NCBI RefSeq assembly: GCF_004369225.1
Contig: NZ_QFFZ01000001.1
Coordinates: forward strand, 124,001-188,000
Source: Pelotomaculum propionicicum
GTDB lineage: Bacteria > Bacillota > Desulfotomaculia > Desulfotomaculales > Pelotomaculaceae
DNA length: 64,000 bases
Reading direction: 5' to 3'
The notes under the pieces were generated by a model that worked only from the letters and a program-made list of their open reading frames with translations, was not told where the DNA came from and made no database searches. The translations under genes and the position numbers were made by a program. Shown piece after piece: positions 1 to 10,199 of this stretch. Position 1 is the first letter of the stretch. Every line of letters begins with the position of its first letter.

Positions 1-234
1 ATAGCGCTGCTTTTGGCGGCCGCCTTCCTGGCCGGCGCCATTGCGGAAAAAACAGCTCACTTTTTACAGGACGTTACCGCGGCGGCGCCTGTCGCCCTGG
101 ACAGGATGAAATCGTTTTTGCGGGAAAGGTTTATTTTTAAAATCAACACAGCGGCGGAACAGCTGAAATGGGCTGCTGTAATCATAATTACCATTGCTAA
201 TGAGACGGGTTCTCACGTTATCAGGGGGCCATAA
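1..234 (+). CDS. C-terminal end of an unidentified protein (cut by window edge)
   Basis: The frame is open from base 1 to a TAA at 232-234, giving about 77 residues with no stop, so the start lies before the window. The visible part opens with an alanine/leucine-rich hydrophobic stretch, then a more polar segment, then a short hydrophobic run (AAVIIITIA) near the end. This could be the end of a membrane-associated protein. A TTG at 13 could act as a start but has no visible ribosome binding site. I do not recognise the family. It is the last gene before a 450-base gap preceding gyrA. Confidence 0.45.
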   Translation: MALLLAAAFLAGAIAEKTAHFLQDVTAAAPVALDRMKSFLRERFIFKINTAAEQLKWAAVIIITIANETGSHVIRGP

Positions 235-264
235 AAGAAAAGCTGGGTTTAAGGAGGTGCTTGC

Positions 265-423
265 TTGGCGGAAACAAAAATATTTATTGTTTCACGGCGC
301 TGGCCGCAGACATTATTGTGCAGGTTCGGGCGAGGCTTAAGACTCGCCCCCGGCAAGGCAGGACAAAAGATCCTTCGTACGTACGAATTGATTAGAGAAA
401 AACAAACTTACAAAAAAGGTTGA
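265..423 (+). CDS. Possible small basic protein, 52 residues
   Basis: A TTG start at 265 lies 7 bases after a strong GGAGG (253-257). The frame runs 52 codons to TGA at 421-423 and encodes an Arg/Lys-rich peptide beginning MAETKIFIV. No family is recognised and codon use is not decisive, so the Shine-Dalgarno fit is the main support. From 424 to 686 I see only another weak SD followed by a 16-codon frame, the terminator at 629-652, and the start of the gyrA promoter. Confidence 0.3.
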   Translation: MAETKIFIVSRRWPQTLLCRFGRGLRLAPGKAGQKILRTYELIREKQTYKKG

Positions 424-628
424 GGTGGTGCAGCTTGATTGTATGAACTTCCCCTCTGCATGGCACACACCGGGGGGGATGCCAGTTGAATAACGCTGCC
501 GGCGCGGTAAAACGGCCTGTTTTTAAAAGGGGTAAAGAGCGCAATACCCCGGGGCGGCTGCCCATGAATTTTGCCTGGCCGCGGGAAAGCAGCTCAAGGA
601 ATATTACACAAAGTGTTTTAGATTAAAG

Positions 629-652
629 CAGGCGTAAGGCCTGTTTTTTTTT
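629..652 (+). terminator. Rho-independent terminator upstream of gyrA
   Basis: CAGGC (629-633) pairs with GCCTG (639-643) across a 5-base loop and is followed by nine T residues. It would end transcription from upstream before the gyrA promoter. Confidence 0.6.
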
Positions 653-686
653 AAAACTGATACTGTTCCGGCCTGAATTCATAAAA

Positions 687-715
687 TTGCTTTTACCTGA
701 TTATTTTGGTATAAT
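687..715 (+). promoter_or_regulatory. gyrA promoter
   Basis: TTGCTT (687-692) and TATAAT (710-715) are separated by 17 bases. A transcript starting near 722 would carry the SD at 744-749 and the TTG start at 759. This argues against longer readings of gyrA that begin inside the promoter. Confidence 0.65.
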
Positions 716-758
716 GCCCCTTGGTAAAGGAGCTTTACATATTGGAGGTGACACACCA

Positions 759-3188
759 TTGCCGTCCTCAACCGGGAAGGTAATACCTATTGACATAAAT
801 GTGGAAATGAAGCACTCCTACCTGGATTACGCCATGAGCGTGATTGTAGGGCGAGCGCTGCCGGACGTCAGGGACGGTCTGAAGCCGGTTCACCGCAGAA
901 TTCTTTACGCCATGCACTCTCTGGGTTTGTCGCCGGACAAATCACACCGTAAATCCGCCTACATTGTCGGGGAAGTTTTGGCCAAGTACCACCCCCATGG
1001 TGATGTTGCCGTCTATGACGCCCTGGTCCGGCTGGCCCAGGATTTTGCCTGCCGCTACCCGCTGGTGGACGGGCACGGCAACTTTGGCTCAGTGGACGGT
1101 GATTCCGCTGCGGCCATGCGTTATACCGAAGCCAGGATGGCCAAAATAACCCTGGAAATGCTGGCCGATATAGAAAAAGACACAGTGGACTTTATCCCCA
1201 ACTATGATGAAAAGACAGAAGAACCGACTGTACTGCCTTCCCGCATACCAAACCTGCTGATCAACGGGTCGTCCGGCATTGCTGTCGGCATGGCCACCAA
1301 TATCCCGCCGCACAACCTTGGTGAGGTAATCGACGGCGTGATCATGCTGATTGAAAATCCTGAAGCAGAAGTAAAAGACCTAATGACAGTAATCAAGGGC
1401 CCGGATTTTCCCACCGGCGGCAAAATCATGGGCAGGGAAGGTATCTGGAACGCTTACCGCACCGGCAGGGGCAGTATCAAGGTGCGCGCCCAGGTCACTA
1501 TAGACAAGACTGACAACGGCAAGCAGTGTATCATTGTCAATGAAATCCCTTACCAGGTCAACAAGGCCAGGCTGATTGAAAAAATAGCGGAGCTGGTCAA
1601 AGATAAAAAAGTGGAAGGTATCAGCGACCTGCGCGACGAATCTGACCGCCGCGGCATGCGGATTATGATCGAACTGCGGCGGGACGCCAACCCCCAGGTC
1701 ATTTTAAACCAGCTTTACAAGCACACCCAGATGCAGGAGAGCTTTGGTGTGAACATGCTGGCCCTGGTGGACGGCCAGCCCCAGACACTAGGCTTAAAAC
1801 AGGTCCTGTTTTACTATCTGGAACACCAAAAAGATGTGATTGTGCGGCGTACCCGCTTCGAATTAAAAAAGGCGGAAGACCGCGCGCATATTGTGGAAGG
1901 CCTGCGCACAGCCATCGCCTACCTGGACGAAGTAATCAAAACTATCCGGGCTTCCAGAACTACTGATATCGCCAAGAAGTCCTTAATGGAAAAGTTCGGG
2001 CTTTCGGAAAGACAGGCCGAGGCTATCGTGGAAATGCGCCTGAGACAGCTGACAGGCCTGGAACTTGAGAAACTGGAACAGGAGTATAAGGAACTTGTCA
2101 GCAAAATAGCCTACCTTCGTTCGGTGCTGGCAAGTGAAAAAAAAGTTTTGGAGATTATCAAGAGCGAGCTTTTAGTCGTAAAGAAAAAGTTCGCCGACCC
2201 GCGGCGCTCTGTTATCTCAAATGAAGAAGCGACCGCGCTTGAGGCGGAGGATTTAATCCCCGAGGAAGACGTGGTGATTACCATCACCAACCAGGGGTAT
2301 ATCAAAAGAATACCTCTGGACACTTACCGCAGCCAGCGCCGGGGAGGCCGCGGCGTGATGGCCATGGGCACCAAGACCGAGGATTTTGTGCGTCACCTGT
2401 TTATCACCACCACCCACAACTTTTTCCTGTTTTTCACCAACCAGGGCAAGGTCTACCGGCTGAAGGTGCATGAGATTCCGGAAGCGGGGCGCCAGGCCAA
2501 GGGTATGGCCATCGTTAACCTTCTTTATGTGGGAACAGATGAAAAGGTTACAGCCGTGATCCCGGTTAAGGAATATAACCCCGATCAGTACCTTTTTATG
2601 GCCACCAGGTCAGGCATGGTTAAAAAGACTTCCCTTGATGAATATGACACTTCCAGGCGGGACGGGATCATCGCTATTTCCTTAAAAGAAGACGACCAGT
2701 TGGTCGATGTGAAGCTTACCAGCGGCCAGGAGGAAATTATACTGGCCACCAGGCAGGGCCTGGCCATCCGGTTCCCCGAGGAGCAGGTGCGCCCGATGGG
2801 CCGCAATACCAGGGGAGTGAAGGGCATCAGCCTGACCAACAAAGATGAAGTGGTAAGCATGGAAACTGCCCGCCCTGATTCGTTTTTGTTTACGGTTACA
2901 GCAAACGGGTTCGGCAAGCGGACCATGCTTTCTGAATACCGGGCCCAGACCAGGGGCGGCAAAGGTATTATCAATATTAAAGTTAACAAGAGAAACGGGC
3001 CGGTAGTGGCTGTTCAGGTTGTTAAGGGCGATGATGAAATAATGATGGTGAGCGCTGAAGGGATAGCGATCAGGTATAAAGCAGAGGATGTTTCCAAGAT
3101 CGGCCGCGCCACCCAGGGAGTTACCTTAATGAGGCTTGACCTGAACGACACAGTGGTTGCGGTGGCGAAAGTCCACACAGACGAATAA
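759..3188 (+). CDS. gyrA: DNA gyrase subunit A
   Basis: GyrA is the breakage-reunion subunit of type IIA topoisomerase. With GyrB it introduces negative supercoils using ATP. The protein has 809 residues, normal for GyrA. Start choice: TTG at 759 lies 8 bases after GGAGGTG, and upstream in-frame codons fall inside the promoter. With this start the catalytic tyrosine (AMRYTEARM) is Tyr122, matching E. coli numbering. The GyrA box (SQRRGGRG) opens the C-terminal beta-pinwheel, whose repeats follow; this separates it from ParC. The quinolone-resistance region reads [10 protein letters not shown], with Val at position 83 where E. coli has Ser and the usual Asp87. It is probably monocistronic, ending at the hairpin at 3223-3256. 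gyrB is presumably upstream of the window. Confidence 0.97.
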   Translation: MPSSTGKVIPIDINVEMKHSYLDYAMSVIVGRALPDVRDGLKPVHRRILYAMHSLGLSPDKSHRKSAYIVGEVLAKYHPHGDVAVYDALVRLAQDFACRYPLVDGHGNFGSVDGDSAAAMRYTEARMAKITLEMLADIEKDTVDFIPNYDEKTEEPTVLPSRIPNLLINGSSGIAVGMATNIPPHNLGEVIDGVIMLIENPEAEVKDLMTVIKGPDFPTGGKIMGREGIWNAYRTGRGSIKVRAQVTIDKTDNGKQCIIVNEIPYQVNKARLIEKIAELVKDKKVEGISDLRDESDRRGMRIMIELRRDANPQVILNQLYKHTQMQESFGVNMLALVDGQPQTLGLKQVLFYYLEHQKDVIVRRTRFELKKAEDRAHIVEGLRTAIAYLDEVIKTIRASRTTDIAKKSLMEKFGLSERQAEAIVEMRLRQLTGLELEKLEQEYKELVSKIAYLRSVLASEKKVLEIIKSELLVVKKKFADPRRSVISNEEATALEAEDLIPEEDVVITITNQGYIKRIPLDTYRSQRRGGRGVMAMGTKTEDFVRHLFITTTHNFFLFFTNQGKVYRLKVHEIPEAGRQAKGMAIVNLLYVGTDEKVTAVIPVKEYNPDQYLFMATRSGMVKKTSLDEYDTSRRDGIIAISLKEDDQLVDVKLTSGQEEIILATRQGLAIRFPEEQVRPMGRNTRGVKGISLTNKDEVVSMETARPDSFLFTVTANGFGKRTMLSEYRAQTRGGKGIINIKVNKRNGPVVAVQVVKGDDEIMMVSAEGIAIRYKAEDVSKIGRATQGVTLMRLDLNDTVVAVAKVHTDE

Positions 3189-3222
3189 ATTTCTGCCTCT
3201 AATAATCAAAGATTTGTTTTGC

Positions 3223-3256
3223 AAAGCCACCACCAGGGCGGTGGCTTTTGTTTTTT
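3223..3256 (+). terminator. gyrA terminator
   Basis: A perfect 9-bp stem (AAAGCCACC at 3223-3231 with GGTGGCTTT at 3240-3248), an 8-base loop and a T-rich tail lie 35 bases after the gyrA stop. Confidence 0.85.
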
Positions 3257-3300
3257 GATTGCAAAAAAAAGAAAAGGAGCATAGGCAAATAATTTTCAGA

Positions 3301-3320
3301 ATATGTTATTATTAACATAT
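3301..3320. promoter_or_regulatory. AT-rich palindrome upstream of a small ORF
   Basis: ATATGTTA (3301-3308) and TAACATAT (3313-3320) form perfect 8-bp arms around TTAT. It could be an operator for the small gene beginning near 3342. No partner protein can be named. Confidence 0.3.
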
Positions 3321-3341
3321 ATTACCAGTTGGTGGGGAGGG

Positions 3342-3467
3342 TTGATCATCAAAAAGACATGCAAAATAATCTTGATGCTTGTCCTGACACTTTCCTTGTC
3401 ATTTGCCGCCGGTGCGCTTTTAAAGAAAACACTTTACTTCATTCAGCCTGTAATTGACCGCCTGTGA
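3342..3467 (+). CDS. Possible 41-residue membrane or secreted peptide
   Basis: A TTG at 3342 opens a 41-codon frame ending at TGA 3465-3467. The product has a basic N-terminus (MIIKKTCK), then a hydrophobic core (IILMLVLTLSLSFAAGALL), then a short amphipathic tail. This resembles a signal anchor or single-pass peptide. A terminator follows within 8 bases, which supports a real transcription unit. Against it, the GGGGAGG lies almost touching the start codon, so the true start is uncertain. No homologue is recognised. Confidence 0.4.
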   Translation: MIIKKTCKIILMLVLTLSLSFAAGALLKKTLYFIQPVIDRL

Positions 3468-3474
3468 CTGGTAT

Positions 3475-3499
3475 GCGCCTTGAACGGGCGCTTTTTTTT
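3475..3499 (+). terminator. Terminator after the small ORF
   Basis: GCGCC (3475-3479) pairs with GGCGC (3487-3491), followed by eight T residues. Confidence 0.7.
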
Positions 3500-3514
3500 G
3501 CCCCAACAACTCTC

Positions 3515-3543
3515 TTGTTTTTAAATTTAAATTATTATAGAAT
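3515..3543 (+). promoter_or_regulatory. pdxST promoter
   Basis: TTGTTT (3515-3520) and TAGAAT (3538-3543) are 17 bases apart. The position fits transcription of pdxS starting near 3550. Confidence 0.5.
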
Positions 3544-3583
3544 AATTTGATAGTTAGAAGAAGCTTGATTGGGGGTATTTTTA

Positions 3584-4468
3584 GTGGTTAAAAAAGGAAC
3601 CTGGACAGTAAAAAAAGGCCTTGCAGAGATGTTAAAAGGCGGCGTAATCATGGATGTTACAACTCCCGAGCAGGCAAAAATAGCTGAGGAGGCAGGCGCG
3701 TGCGCCGTTATGGCTCTGGAGAGGGTCCCTGCCGATATCCGGGCTGCCGGGGGGGTGGCCAGGATGGCCGACCCGACTATTATCCTGCAGATTATGGAGG
3801 CTGTGACCATACCGGTTATGGCCAAAGCCCGCATCGGCCATTTTGTGGAGGCGCAGATCCTCGAGTCCCTTGGTGTCGACTATATCGATGAAAGTGAAGT
3901 GCTGACACCTGCGGATGAGAGTTTCCATATAGATAAGAACGCGTTTAACGTACCTTTTGTGTGCGGCGCGCGCAACCTGGGCGAGGCGCTGAGACGCATC
4001 GGTGAGGGAGCGGCCATGATCAGGACCAAAGGGGAACCGGGCACCGGCAACGTGGTTGAGGCTGTGCGTCACATGCGCATGGTAATGGGAGAGATCCGCC
4101 GGGTCCAGAACCTGCCGGTTGAGGAACTGATGACAGCCGCCAAAGATATGGGCGCGCCCTACGAGCTGCTGAAGCAGGTGGCGGAGTTGGGAAGGCTGCC
4201 CGTGGTTAACTTCGCGGCAGGCGGCATAGCCACTCCCGCTGACGCGGCCTTGATGATGCAGTTGGGCTGTGACGGCATTTTTGTGGGTTCAGGCATATTC
4301 AAGTCTAAAAACCCCGCTGCAAGGGCCAAAGCCATCGTCGTTGCCACTACCCACTATAATGATCCAAAGATTTTGGCCGAAGTATCGAAAGAACTGGGCG
4401 AAGCTATGCCCGGCCTGGAAATACAGACCATCGCCCCCGAACAGCGCATGCAGGACCGCGGGTGGTAA
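3584..4468 (+). CDS. pdxS: Pyridoxal 5'-phosphate synthase subunit PdxS
   Basis: PdxS is the (beta/alpha)8-barrel synthase that condenses ribose 5-phosphate, glyceraldehyde 3-phosphate and ammonia into pyridoxal phosphate in the deoxyxylulose-independent pathway. The ammonia comes from PdxT, encoded 261 bases downstream. The GTG at 3584 is chosen because GGGGG lies 8 bases upstream and the resulting 294 residues equal the family length; a TTG at 3569 would add five residues. Visible family signatures are the catalytic lysine segment [15 protein letters not shown], the second lysine segment [10 protein letters not shown], and the glycine-rich phosphate-binding strands [13 protein letters not shown] and [10 protein letters not shown]. 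The C-terminal tail that closes the active site is present. Confidence 0.97.
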   Translation: MVKKGTWTVKKGLAEMLKGGVIMDVTTPEQAKIAEEAGACAVMALERVPADIRAAGGVARMADPTIILQIMEAVTIPVMAKARIGHFVEAQILESLGVDYIDESEVLTPADESFHIDKNAFNVPFVCGARNLGEALRRIGEGAAMIRTKGEPGTGNVVEAVRHMRMVMGEIRRVQNLPVEELMTAAKDMGAPYELLKQVAELGRLPVVNFAAGGIATPADAALMMQLGCDGIFVGSGIFKSKNPAARAKAIVVATTHYNDPKILAEVSKELGEAMPGLEIQTIAPEQRMQDRGW

Positions 4469-4506
4469 ATCGGTCGTCGGTCGTCAGACGTCGGAAAAAC
4501 AACAAG

Positions 4507-4687
4507 GACAGGATTAACAGGATTTGAAAAAAGATTAACAGGATTTTAAAAGGCTAAAGAATTAAATAGATTTTAATGATATTTATAGTTAGGCAAAAGA
4601 ATTTACTGATGGCTTAGAAAAAATTAGTAATTTATTTTTAATAATATTTAAAATCCTGTAAATCCAAATAATCCTGTTAATCCTGTC
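4507..4687. repeat. Long inverted repeat between pdxS and pdxT
   Basis: GACAGGATTAACAGGATT (4507-4524) has a perfect 18-base inverted copy at 4670-4687. A second nested pair (about 4532-4549 with 4648-4665) matches with one mismatch. The loop between them is AT-rich. In RNA this would form a long hairpin between the two subunit genes; in DNA it could be a cruciform or a REP-like repeat. Just before it, 4470-4495 holds degenerate GTCGTCGGTCGT repeats. Confidence 0.75.
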
Positions 4688-4729
4688 AAATTGTTTTATT
4701 TTTATTTTTTAAGCGGAAGGATGTAACAG

Positions 4730-5296
4730 ATGAAAGTGGGGGTCCTGGCCCTGCAGGGGGCTTTCAGGGAGCACCAGAAAATGCTCGAGGCTTGCGGTGT
4801 GGAATCGGCCCAGATTAGAAAACCTGAGCAGCTTGACGGCCTGGCGGGGCTGATTATACCAGGCGGCGAGAGCACTACCATGGGCAAGCTCCTAAATGAA
4901 TTTAACCTTTTTGAGCCTATTACAAGATTAGGACGGGACGGCCTGCCCATATTCGGCACCTGCGCCGGTTTGATCTTGCTGGCCAGGGATATAGCCGGCT
5001 CTGCTCAGCCGCGCCTCGGCCTGATGGATATGCGGGTGGAAAGAAACGCTTTCGGCAGGCAGGTTGACAGCTTCGAAACTGATCTTGACATTGCTGCTGT
5101 CGGAAAGCCTCCCTTCCAGGCGGTGTTTATCCGGGCGCCGTATATCCTGAGTGTGGGAAGCGGGGTCGAAGTGCTGGCCAGGTATGGTGAAAAAATCGTT
5201 TTTGCCCGTCAAGGCAGGTTCCTGGCGGCGGCGTTTCATCCCGAACTGACAGGGGATAACAGGATCCACCGCTACTTCCTTGAAAAATGCCTGTAG
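4730..5296 (+). CDS. pdxT: Pyridoxal 5'-phosphate synthase glutaminase subunit PdxT
   Basis: PdxT hydrolyses glutamine and passes ammonia to PdxS inside the 12+12 synthase complex. The 188-residue length is normal. The class I glutaminase triad is visible: the nucleophile Cys78 in PIFGTCAGLILLARD and the His-Pro-Glu of AAFHPELTGD near the C-terminus. The glycine-rich oxyanion segment PGGESTTMGKL lies near residue 45. ATG 4730 follows GCGGAAGGATG. Whether it is co-transcribed with pdxS is unclear, because a large inverted repeat separates them. Confidence 0.97.
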   Translation: MKVGVLALQGAFREHQKMLEACGVESAQIRKPEQLDGLAGLIIPGGESTTMGKLLNEFNLFEPITRLGRDGLPIFGTCAGLILLARDIAGSAQPRLGLMDMRVERNAFGRQVDSFETDLDIAAVGKPPFQAVFIRAPYILSVGSGVEVLARYGEKIVFARQGRFLAAAFHPELTGDNRIHRYFLEKCL

Positions 5297-5404
5297 GCAA
5301 ACTTAAACACTCTAAATATTAAGAATAGCGCGTCATTGACAAACACTATTGCAAAAAGATGTCAGATGTAGTAGTATTTTAGACATATTTAAAAAAACAG
5401 CGGA

Positions 5405-5680
5405 TTCACTAAAAAAAGGTGGTCCATTGTAAACCCGGTGAAGGGGTAAAGTAGTCAGTCGAAAACCTTCCAGAGAGCCGGTGGTGGCTGTGAACCGGCA
5501 GGATCGGCAGGATGAAAAGGCTCCCCTGAGGGTGTTTGCTGAAAGCAGCAGTAGGCAGACACGGGCAGTTCCCGTTATCACAAGCTCGAGAGGAACGGCT
5601 ATTGCCGTTCAAGAAGGGTGGCACCGCGGGAGAAACCTCTCGTCCCTGTATTTATTTTACAAGGACGGGGGGTTTTATAA
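5405..5680 (+). promoter_or_regulatory. T-box leader of the serine biosynthesis operon
   Basis: The conserved T-box (AAGGGTGGCACCGCGGG) lies at 5614-5630. It is preceded by the GAACGGC/GCCGTTC hairpin (5593-5610) and a Stem-I-like region near 5475-5520. A terminator stem follows: 5633-5645 pairs with 5663-5675 through two G-U wobbles, then a T run. T-boxes sense an uncharged tRNA and allow read-through by antitermination. The downstream genes make serine, so tRNA-Ser is the likely ligand. A TCC triplet at 5522-5524 is one candidate specifier, but I could not fold Stem I to confirm it. A TTGACA at 5336-5341 may be the -35 element; its -10 is weak. Confidence 0.88.
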
Positions 5681-5727
5681 TATTTCAAAACTTATTTAAC
5701 CGGAATACAAAAAGGAGGAGATATTAA

Positions 5728-6876
5728 ATGATGCAAGACAAACATTACCTGATGATTCCCGGACCGACGCCCGTACCGCCGGCGGTAACCGCCGCCATGA
5801 GTATGCCTATTATCGGGCACAGGACCGATGCGTTTGCCAAAATACACGAGCGGATCGTAGAAAAACTCAAGTTGGTATTTCAGACGAAAAATGATATCTT
5901 TGTGCTGACCAACACCGGCACCGGCGCCCTGGAAACCGCCATCGCCAATACTGTCAGCCCCGGCGACAAAGTGCTGTCATTAATCACCGGCAACTTCGGG
6001 GAGCGGTTCGCCAATATCGCCAAGGCGTACAACGCGGAAGTAATAGAAGTGAATTTCGGCTACGGCAATGATGTGGACCTGGCGGTTGTTGAGAAAAAAC
6101 TTGCTGAACACCCTGACGTAAAGGTGGTGCTGGCGACTCAGAACGAAACCTCCACCGGTGTGTGCAACGACATTGAAGGCATAGGCGCGCTGGTAGCGGA
6201 GACCCCCGCGCTGCTGCTTGTGGACGGCGTCAGCGGAGTTGGCGCGATAGAGATTAAAGTAGACCAGTGGGGTGTGGATATGCTCTGCACCGCTTCACAA
6301 AAAGCCTTTATGCTGCCCCCCGGCCTGGCCATGGTCAGTGTCAGCGACAAGGCCTGGGAAGTGTCGAAAAACAACAAATCGCCCAGATTTTATTTCAGCC
6401 TGCCTGCTTTTAAGAAGGTTTATGACAAATGGAATACCGCTTATACACCGGCTGTGTCGCTTTTCTACGGCCTGGAAGCGTCGCTGGATATGATGCTGGC
6501 CGAGGGGTTGGACAATGTTTACGCCCGCCATGCCCTGTTGGCCAAAGCTACCAGGGCCGGCGTCAGGGCTTTGGGATTAAAGCTGCTGGCTGAGGACCGC
6601 TGCGCCTCCAACGCTCTTACCGGTGTCTGGGGTCCGGAGGGTATCGGCGCCGATGACCTCAGGAAAATTATCAAAAATGAATATGGTGTCACCTTTGCAG
6701 GCGGTCAGGGCGCTGTTAAAGGCAAAGGCTTCCGGATCGCCCACATGGGTTTTTGCGACAGGATGGATGTGATTATCGCCATCAGCGCCCTTGAAATGGC
6801 TTTGGCCAAGGCCGGTTACGAGTTCCAGCTGGGAGCCGGCGTAAAAGCGGCGCAGGAAGTACTTTTAGGGAGGTAG
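5728..6876 (+). CDS. Class V PLP aminotransferase (serine-glyoxylate/alanine-glyoxylate type)
   Basis: This 382-residue fold-type I aminotransferase belongs to the SPT/AGXT group. It opens with the substrate-loop motif PGPTPVPPAV, has the pyrophosphate-like contacts TNTGTGALE, the cofactor Asp166 in LLLVDGVSG and the Schiff-base lysine Lys192 in TASQKAFMLPPG. In many clostridia and archaea a member of this group sits beside serA and replaces or supplements SerC in serine metabolism. The exact amino donor cannot be read from sequence. It is translated from ATG 5728 after AAGGAGGAG and controlled by the T-box leader. serA begins 6 bases after its stop, so the two are one operon. Confidence 0.9.
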   Translation: MMQDKHYLMIPGPTPVPPAVTAAMSMPIIGHRTDAFAKIHERIVEKLKLVFQTKNDIFVLTNTGTGALETAIANTVSPGDKVLSLITGNFGERFANIAKAYNAEVIEVNFGYGNDVDLAVVEKKLAEHPDVKVVLATQNETSTGVCNDIEGIGALVAETPALLLVDGVSGVGAIEIKVDQWGVDMLCTASQKAFMLPPGLAMVSVSDKAWEVSKNNKSPRFYFSLPAFKKVYDKWNTAYTPAVSLFYGLEASLDMMLAEGLDNVYARHALLAKATRAGVRALGLKLLAEDRCASNALTGVWGPEGIGADDLRKIIKNEYGVTFAGGQGAVKGKGFRIAHMGFCDRMDVIIAISALEMALAKAGYEFQLGAGVKAAQEVLLGR

Positions 6877-6882
6877 TTTTTG

Positions 6883-8463
6883 ATGAAGGTATTGGTACTG
6901 GACGGTGTGGAAGAAGAGGGCCTGCAGGCCTTGAGACGGGAACCGGATATTGAGGTTGATATCCCGAATAAATTAACTGAAGACCAATTGGTGGGAATAA
7001 TCGGCGAATACGACGGGATGATCGTACGCAGCGCCACCAAGGTCAACGCGCGCGTGCTCGAACACGCCACCAAGCTCAAAGTGGTCGGCCGCGCCGGCGT
7101 CGGCGTGGATAATATTGACCTGGCCGCCGCGACTGCCAAAGGTGTGCTGGTGGTTAACGCCCCGGGCGGCAATACCATTGCCGCGGCGGAACTGACCATG
7201 GCCATGATGCAGTCCCTGGCGCGCAACATACCCCAGGCCAACGCTACCCTTCGCTCCGGCAAGTGGGACAAGAAGTCTTTCATGGGTGTTGAGTTAAGGG
7301 GCAAAGTGCTGGGCGTGATCGGCCTGGGCCGGATCGGGTCGGCGGTCGCCAAAAGAGCGCAGGGCATGGAAATGAGAGTCGTTGCTTACGATCCCTATAT
7401 CACGGAGGAGAACGCGGCCATACTGGGTGTTAAGCTGTTGTCGCTGGAAGAGATCTTCAAGCAGTCTGATTTTATCACCGTTCACCTGCCTCTGACCAGA
7501 GAGTCCAAGTACCTTCTGGATGAAAAAGCTTTTGAGACGATGAAGCAAGGGGTAAGGATCATCAACTGCGCCCGTGGGGGCATTATCAAAGAATCGGCGC
7601 TGTATGAAGCCATGAAGTCCGGCAAGGTGGCCGGGGCCGCTCTGGACGTTTTCGAAAAAGAACCGAATACCGACAGCCCTCTCTTTGAGTTCAACAACTT
7701 TATTGCTACCCCGCACTTGGGCGCTTCCACCCAGGAAGCACAGCTTCTGGTCGCTGTGGATGTGGCCGAGGAGATTGTAGCGGCGCTCAAGGGAGAACCG
7801 GTTAAAAACACGGTTAATATCCCGTCGCTAAGTCCTAAAACAATGGCTGTGGTCAGTCCGTACCTCAGCCTGGCTGAAAAGATGGGTAAATTCGTCGCCC
7901 AGCTGGTAGCGGGCCGGATTAAGAAAATTGAAATAACCTATGACGGAGACCTGGCCAACCAGGAGGTCTCTCCTATTACCACCGCGGTCATCAAAGGTTT
8001 CCTGGACACTATCCTGCAGGAGATGGTCAACTATGTCAACGCGCCGCTGCTGGCCAGGGACCGGGGCATCAGCGTAGTCCAAAAACAGGCGGGGGAAGGA
8101 AGCGATTATGCCAACCTGATCACTGTCAAAGCAGCATCGGACAAGGAAGAGCTCAGTGTTTCCGGAACTATCTTCGGGCGTACCGACCCCCGCATCGTGT
8201 CCATAGACGGCTACCACGTCGATGCTTTTCCCGAAGGGCATATGCTGTACATTCCCCATATCGACAAGCCAAGGATCATCGGGCCGGTGGGCAACCTTAT
8301 AGGCGCCCATAACATCAACATCTCGGCCATGCAGGTCGGCCGCTTAAAGATCGGGGGCAAAGCGGTAATGCTGCTGAGTGTTGACGCTCCCGTGCCGGCA
8401 GAAACCTTGGCGGAGATTGCCAAAATCGACGGGGTGCTGGGCGTAAAGAATGTAAGCCTGTAA
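6883..8463 (+). CDS. serA: D-3-phosphoglycerate dehydrogenase
   Basis: SerA oxidises 3-phosphoglycerate to 3-phosphohydroxypyruvate with NAD+, the first step of serine synthesis. The 526 residues match the long SerA class. Domains in order are the substrate/NAD domain pair (about 1-300), with the Rossmann motif GLGRIG at about 147-152 and the catalytic R...E...H set within TPHLGAST, then the allosteric substrate-binding domain (about 320-450) and a C-terminal ACT domain (about 455-526) for serine feedback. ATG 6883 is preferred over the adjacent TTG 6880 because GGGAGG lies 9 bases upstream. The gene is translationally close to the aminotransferase and shares the T-box. Confidence 0.97.
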   Translation: MKVLVLDGVEEEGLQALRREPDIEVDIPNKLTEDQLVGIIGEYDGMIVRSATKVNARVLEHATKLKVVGRAGVGVDNIDLAAATAKGVLVVNAPGGNTIAAAELTMAMMQSLARNIPQANATLRSGKWDKKSFMGVELRGKVLGVIGLGRIGSAVAKRAQGMEMRVVAYDPYITEENAAILGVKLLSLEEIFKQSDFITVHLPLTRESKYLLDEKAFETMKQGVRIINCARGGIIKESALYEAMKSGKVAGAALDVFEKEPNTDSPLFEFNNFIATPHLGASTQEAQLLVAVDVAEEIVAALKGEPVKNTVNIPSLSPKTMAVVSPYLSLAEKMGKFVAQLVAGRIKKIEITYDGDLANQEVSPITTAVIKGFLDTILQEMVNYVNAPLLARDRGISVVQKQAGEGSDYANLITVKAASDKEELSVSGTIFGRTDPRIVSIDGYHVDAFPEGHMLYIPHIDKPRIIGPVGNLIGAHNINISAMQVGRLKIGGKAVMLLSVDAPVPAETLAEIAKIDGVLGVKNVSL

Positions 8464-8496
8464 AAAAGGTAAAAGGCTGAGTCTGAGAATAATTGG

Positions 8497-8516
8497 GGCG
8501 CCTGCTTGCAGGCGCC
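8497..8516 (+). terminator. Terminator-like hairpin after serA
   Basis: A perfect 9-bp stem, GGCGCCTGC (8497-8505) with GCAGGCGCC (8508-8516), follows the serA stop by 33 bases. Its loop is only two bases and the T tract after it is weak (TCAATGTTTT), so termination may be partial. Confidence 0.55.
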
Positions 8517-8542
8517 TCAATGTTTTCCGGTGTACCCATAGT

Positions 8543-9898
<1,356 letters not shown>

Positions 9899-9932
9899 AA
9901 CACAGGAGAAGACTGGTTTTAAGGCAAGTTTA

Positions 9933-9961
9933 TTGACATGGTTTTTGATCTATGTTAGACT
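9933..9961 (+). promoter_or_regulatory. Promoter of the tRNA-Ser pair
   Basis: TTGACA (9933-9938) and TAGACT (9956-9961) are separated by 17 bases. The start site would lie about 100 bases upstream of the first tRNA. Confidence 0.6.
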
Positions 9962-10003
9962 TTATAATGCGTTTAACGAGCATAACCGGTCACTTAAATT
10001 GAA

Positions 10004-10068
10004 GGAAATCGCCACAGGCGATTTCCCACAAGCAATCCAACGACTTACGACCAACGACTAACGACTAA
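10004..10068 (+). other. Hairpin and degenerate repeats in the tRNA leader
   Basis: GGAAATCGCC (10004-10013) pairs perfectly with GGCGATTTCC (10017-10026) around ACA. It has no T tract and so is not a terminator. Next comes a run of degenerate CGACTTACGAC/CGACTAACGAC units (about 10039-10067). The complement of these units resembles the GTCGTCGG repeats after pdxS. Confidence 0.5.
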
Positions 10069-10071
10069 AAT

Positions 10072-10161
10072 GGAGGGGTGTCCGAGCGGTTGAAGGAGGC
10101 GGTCTTGAAAACCGTTGGTCCTTGACGGGTCCCGTGGGTTCGAATCCCACCCCCTCCGCCA
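10072..10161 (+). tRNA. tRNA-Ser (anticodon TGA)
   Basis: The acceptor arms GGAGGGG/CCCCTCC pair fully. The anticodon loop CTTGAAA carries TGA, there is a long class II variable arm, the T-arm is GGGTTCGAATCCC, and CCA is encoded (10159-10161). Confidence 0.97.
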
Positions 10162-10199
10162 GCACCTTTTAGGCAAGAAAAAGAGAAATTAAATTTTTT

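Noticed and set aside
687-758. Upstream start for GyrA at 687
   Set aside because: The extra 24 codons cover the -35 and -10 of the gyrA promoter; the TTG at 759 has an SD and matches family numbering.
9963-9968. Perfect TATAAT before the tRNA-Ser genes as the -10
   Set aside because: It lies 24 bases from TTGACA, whereas TAGACT gives the correct 17-base spacing.
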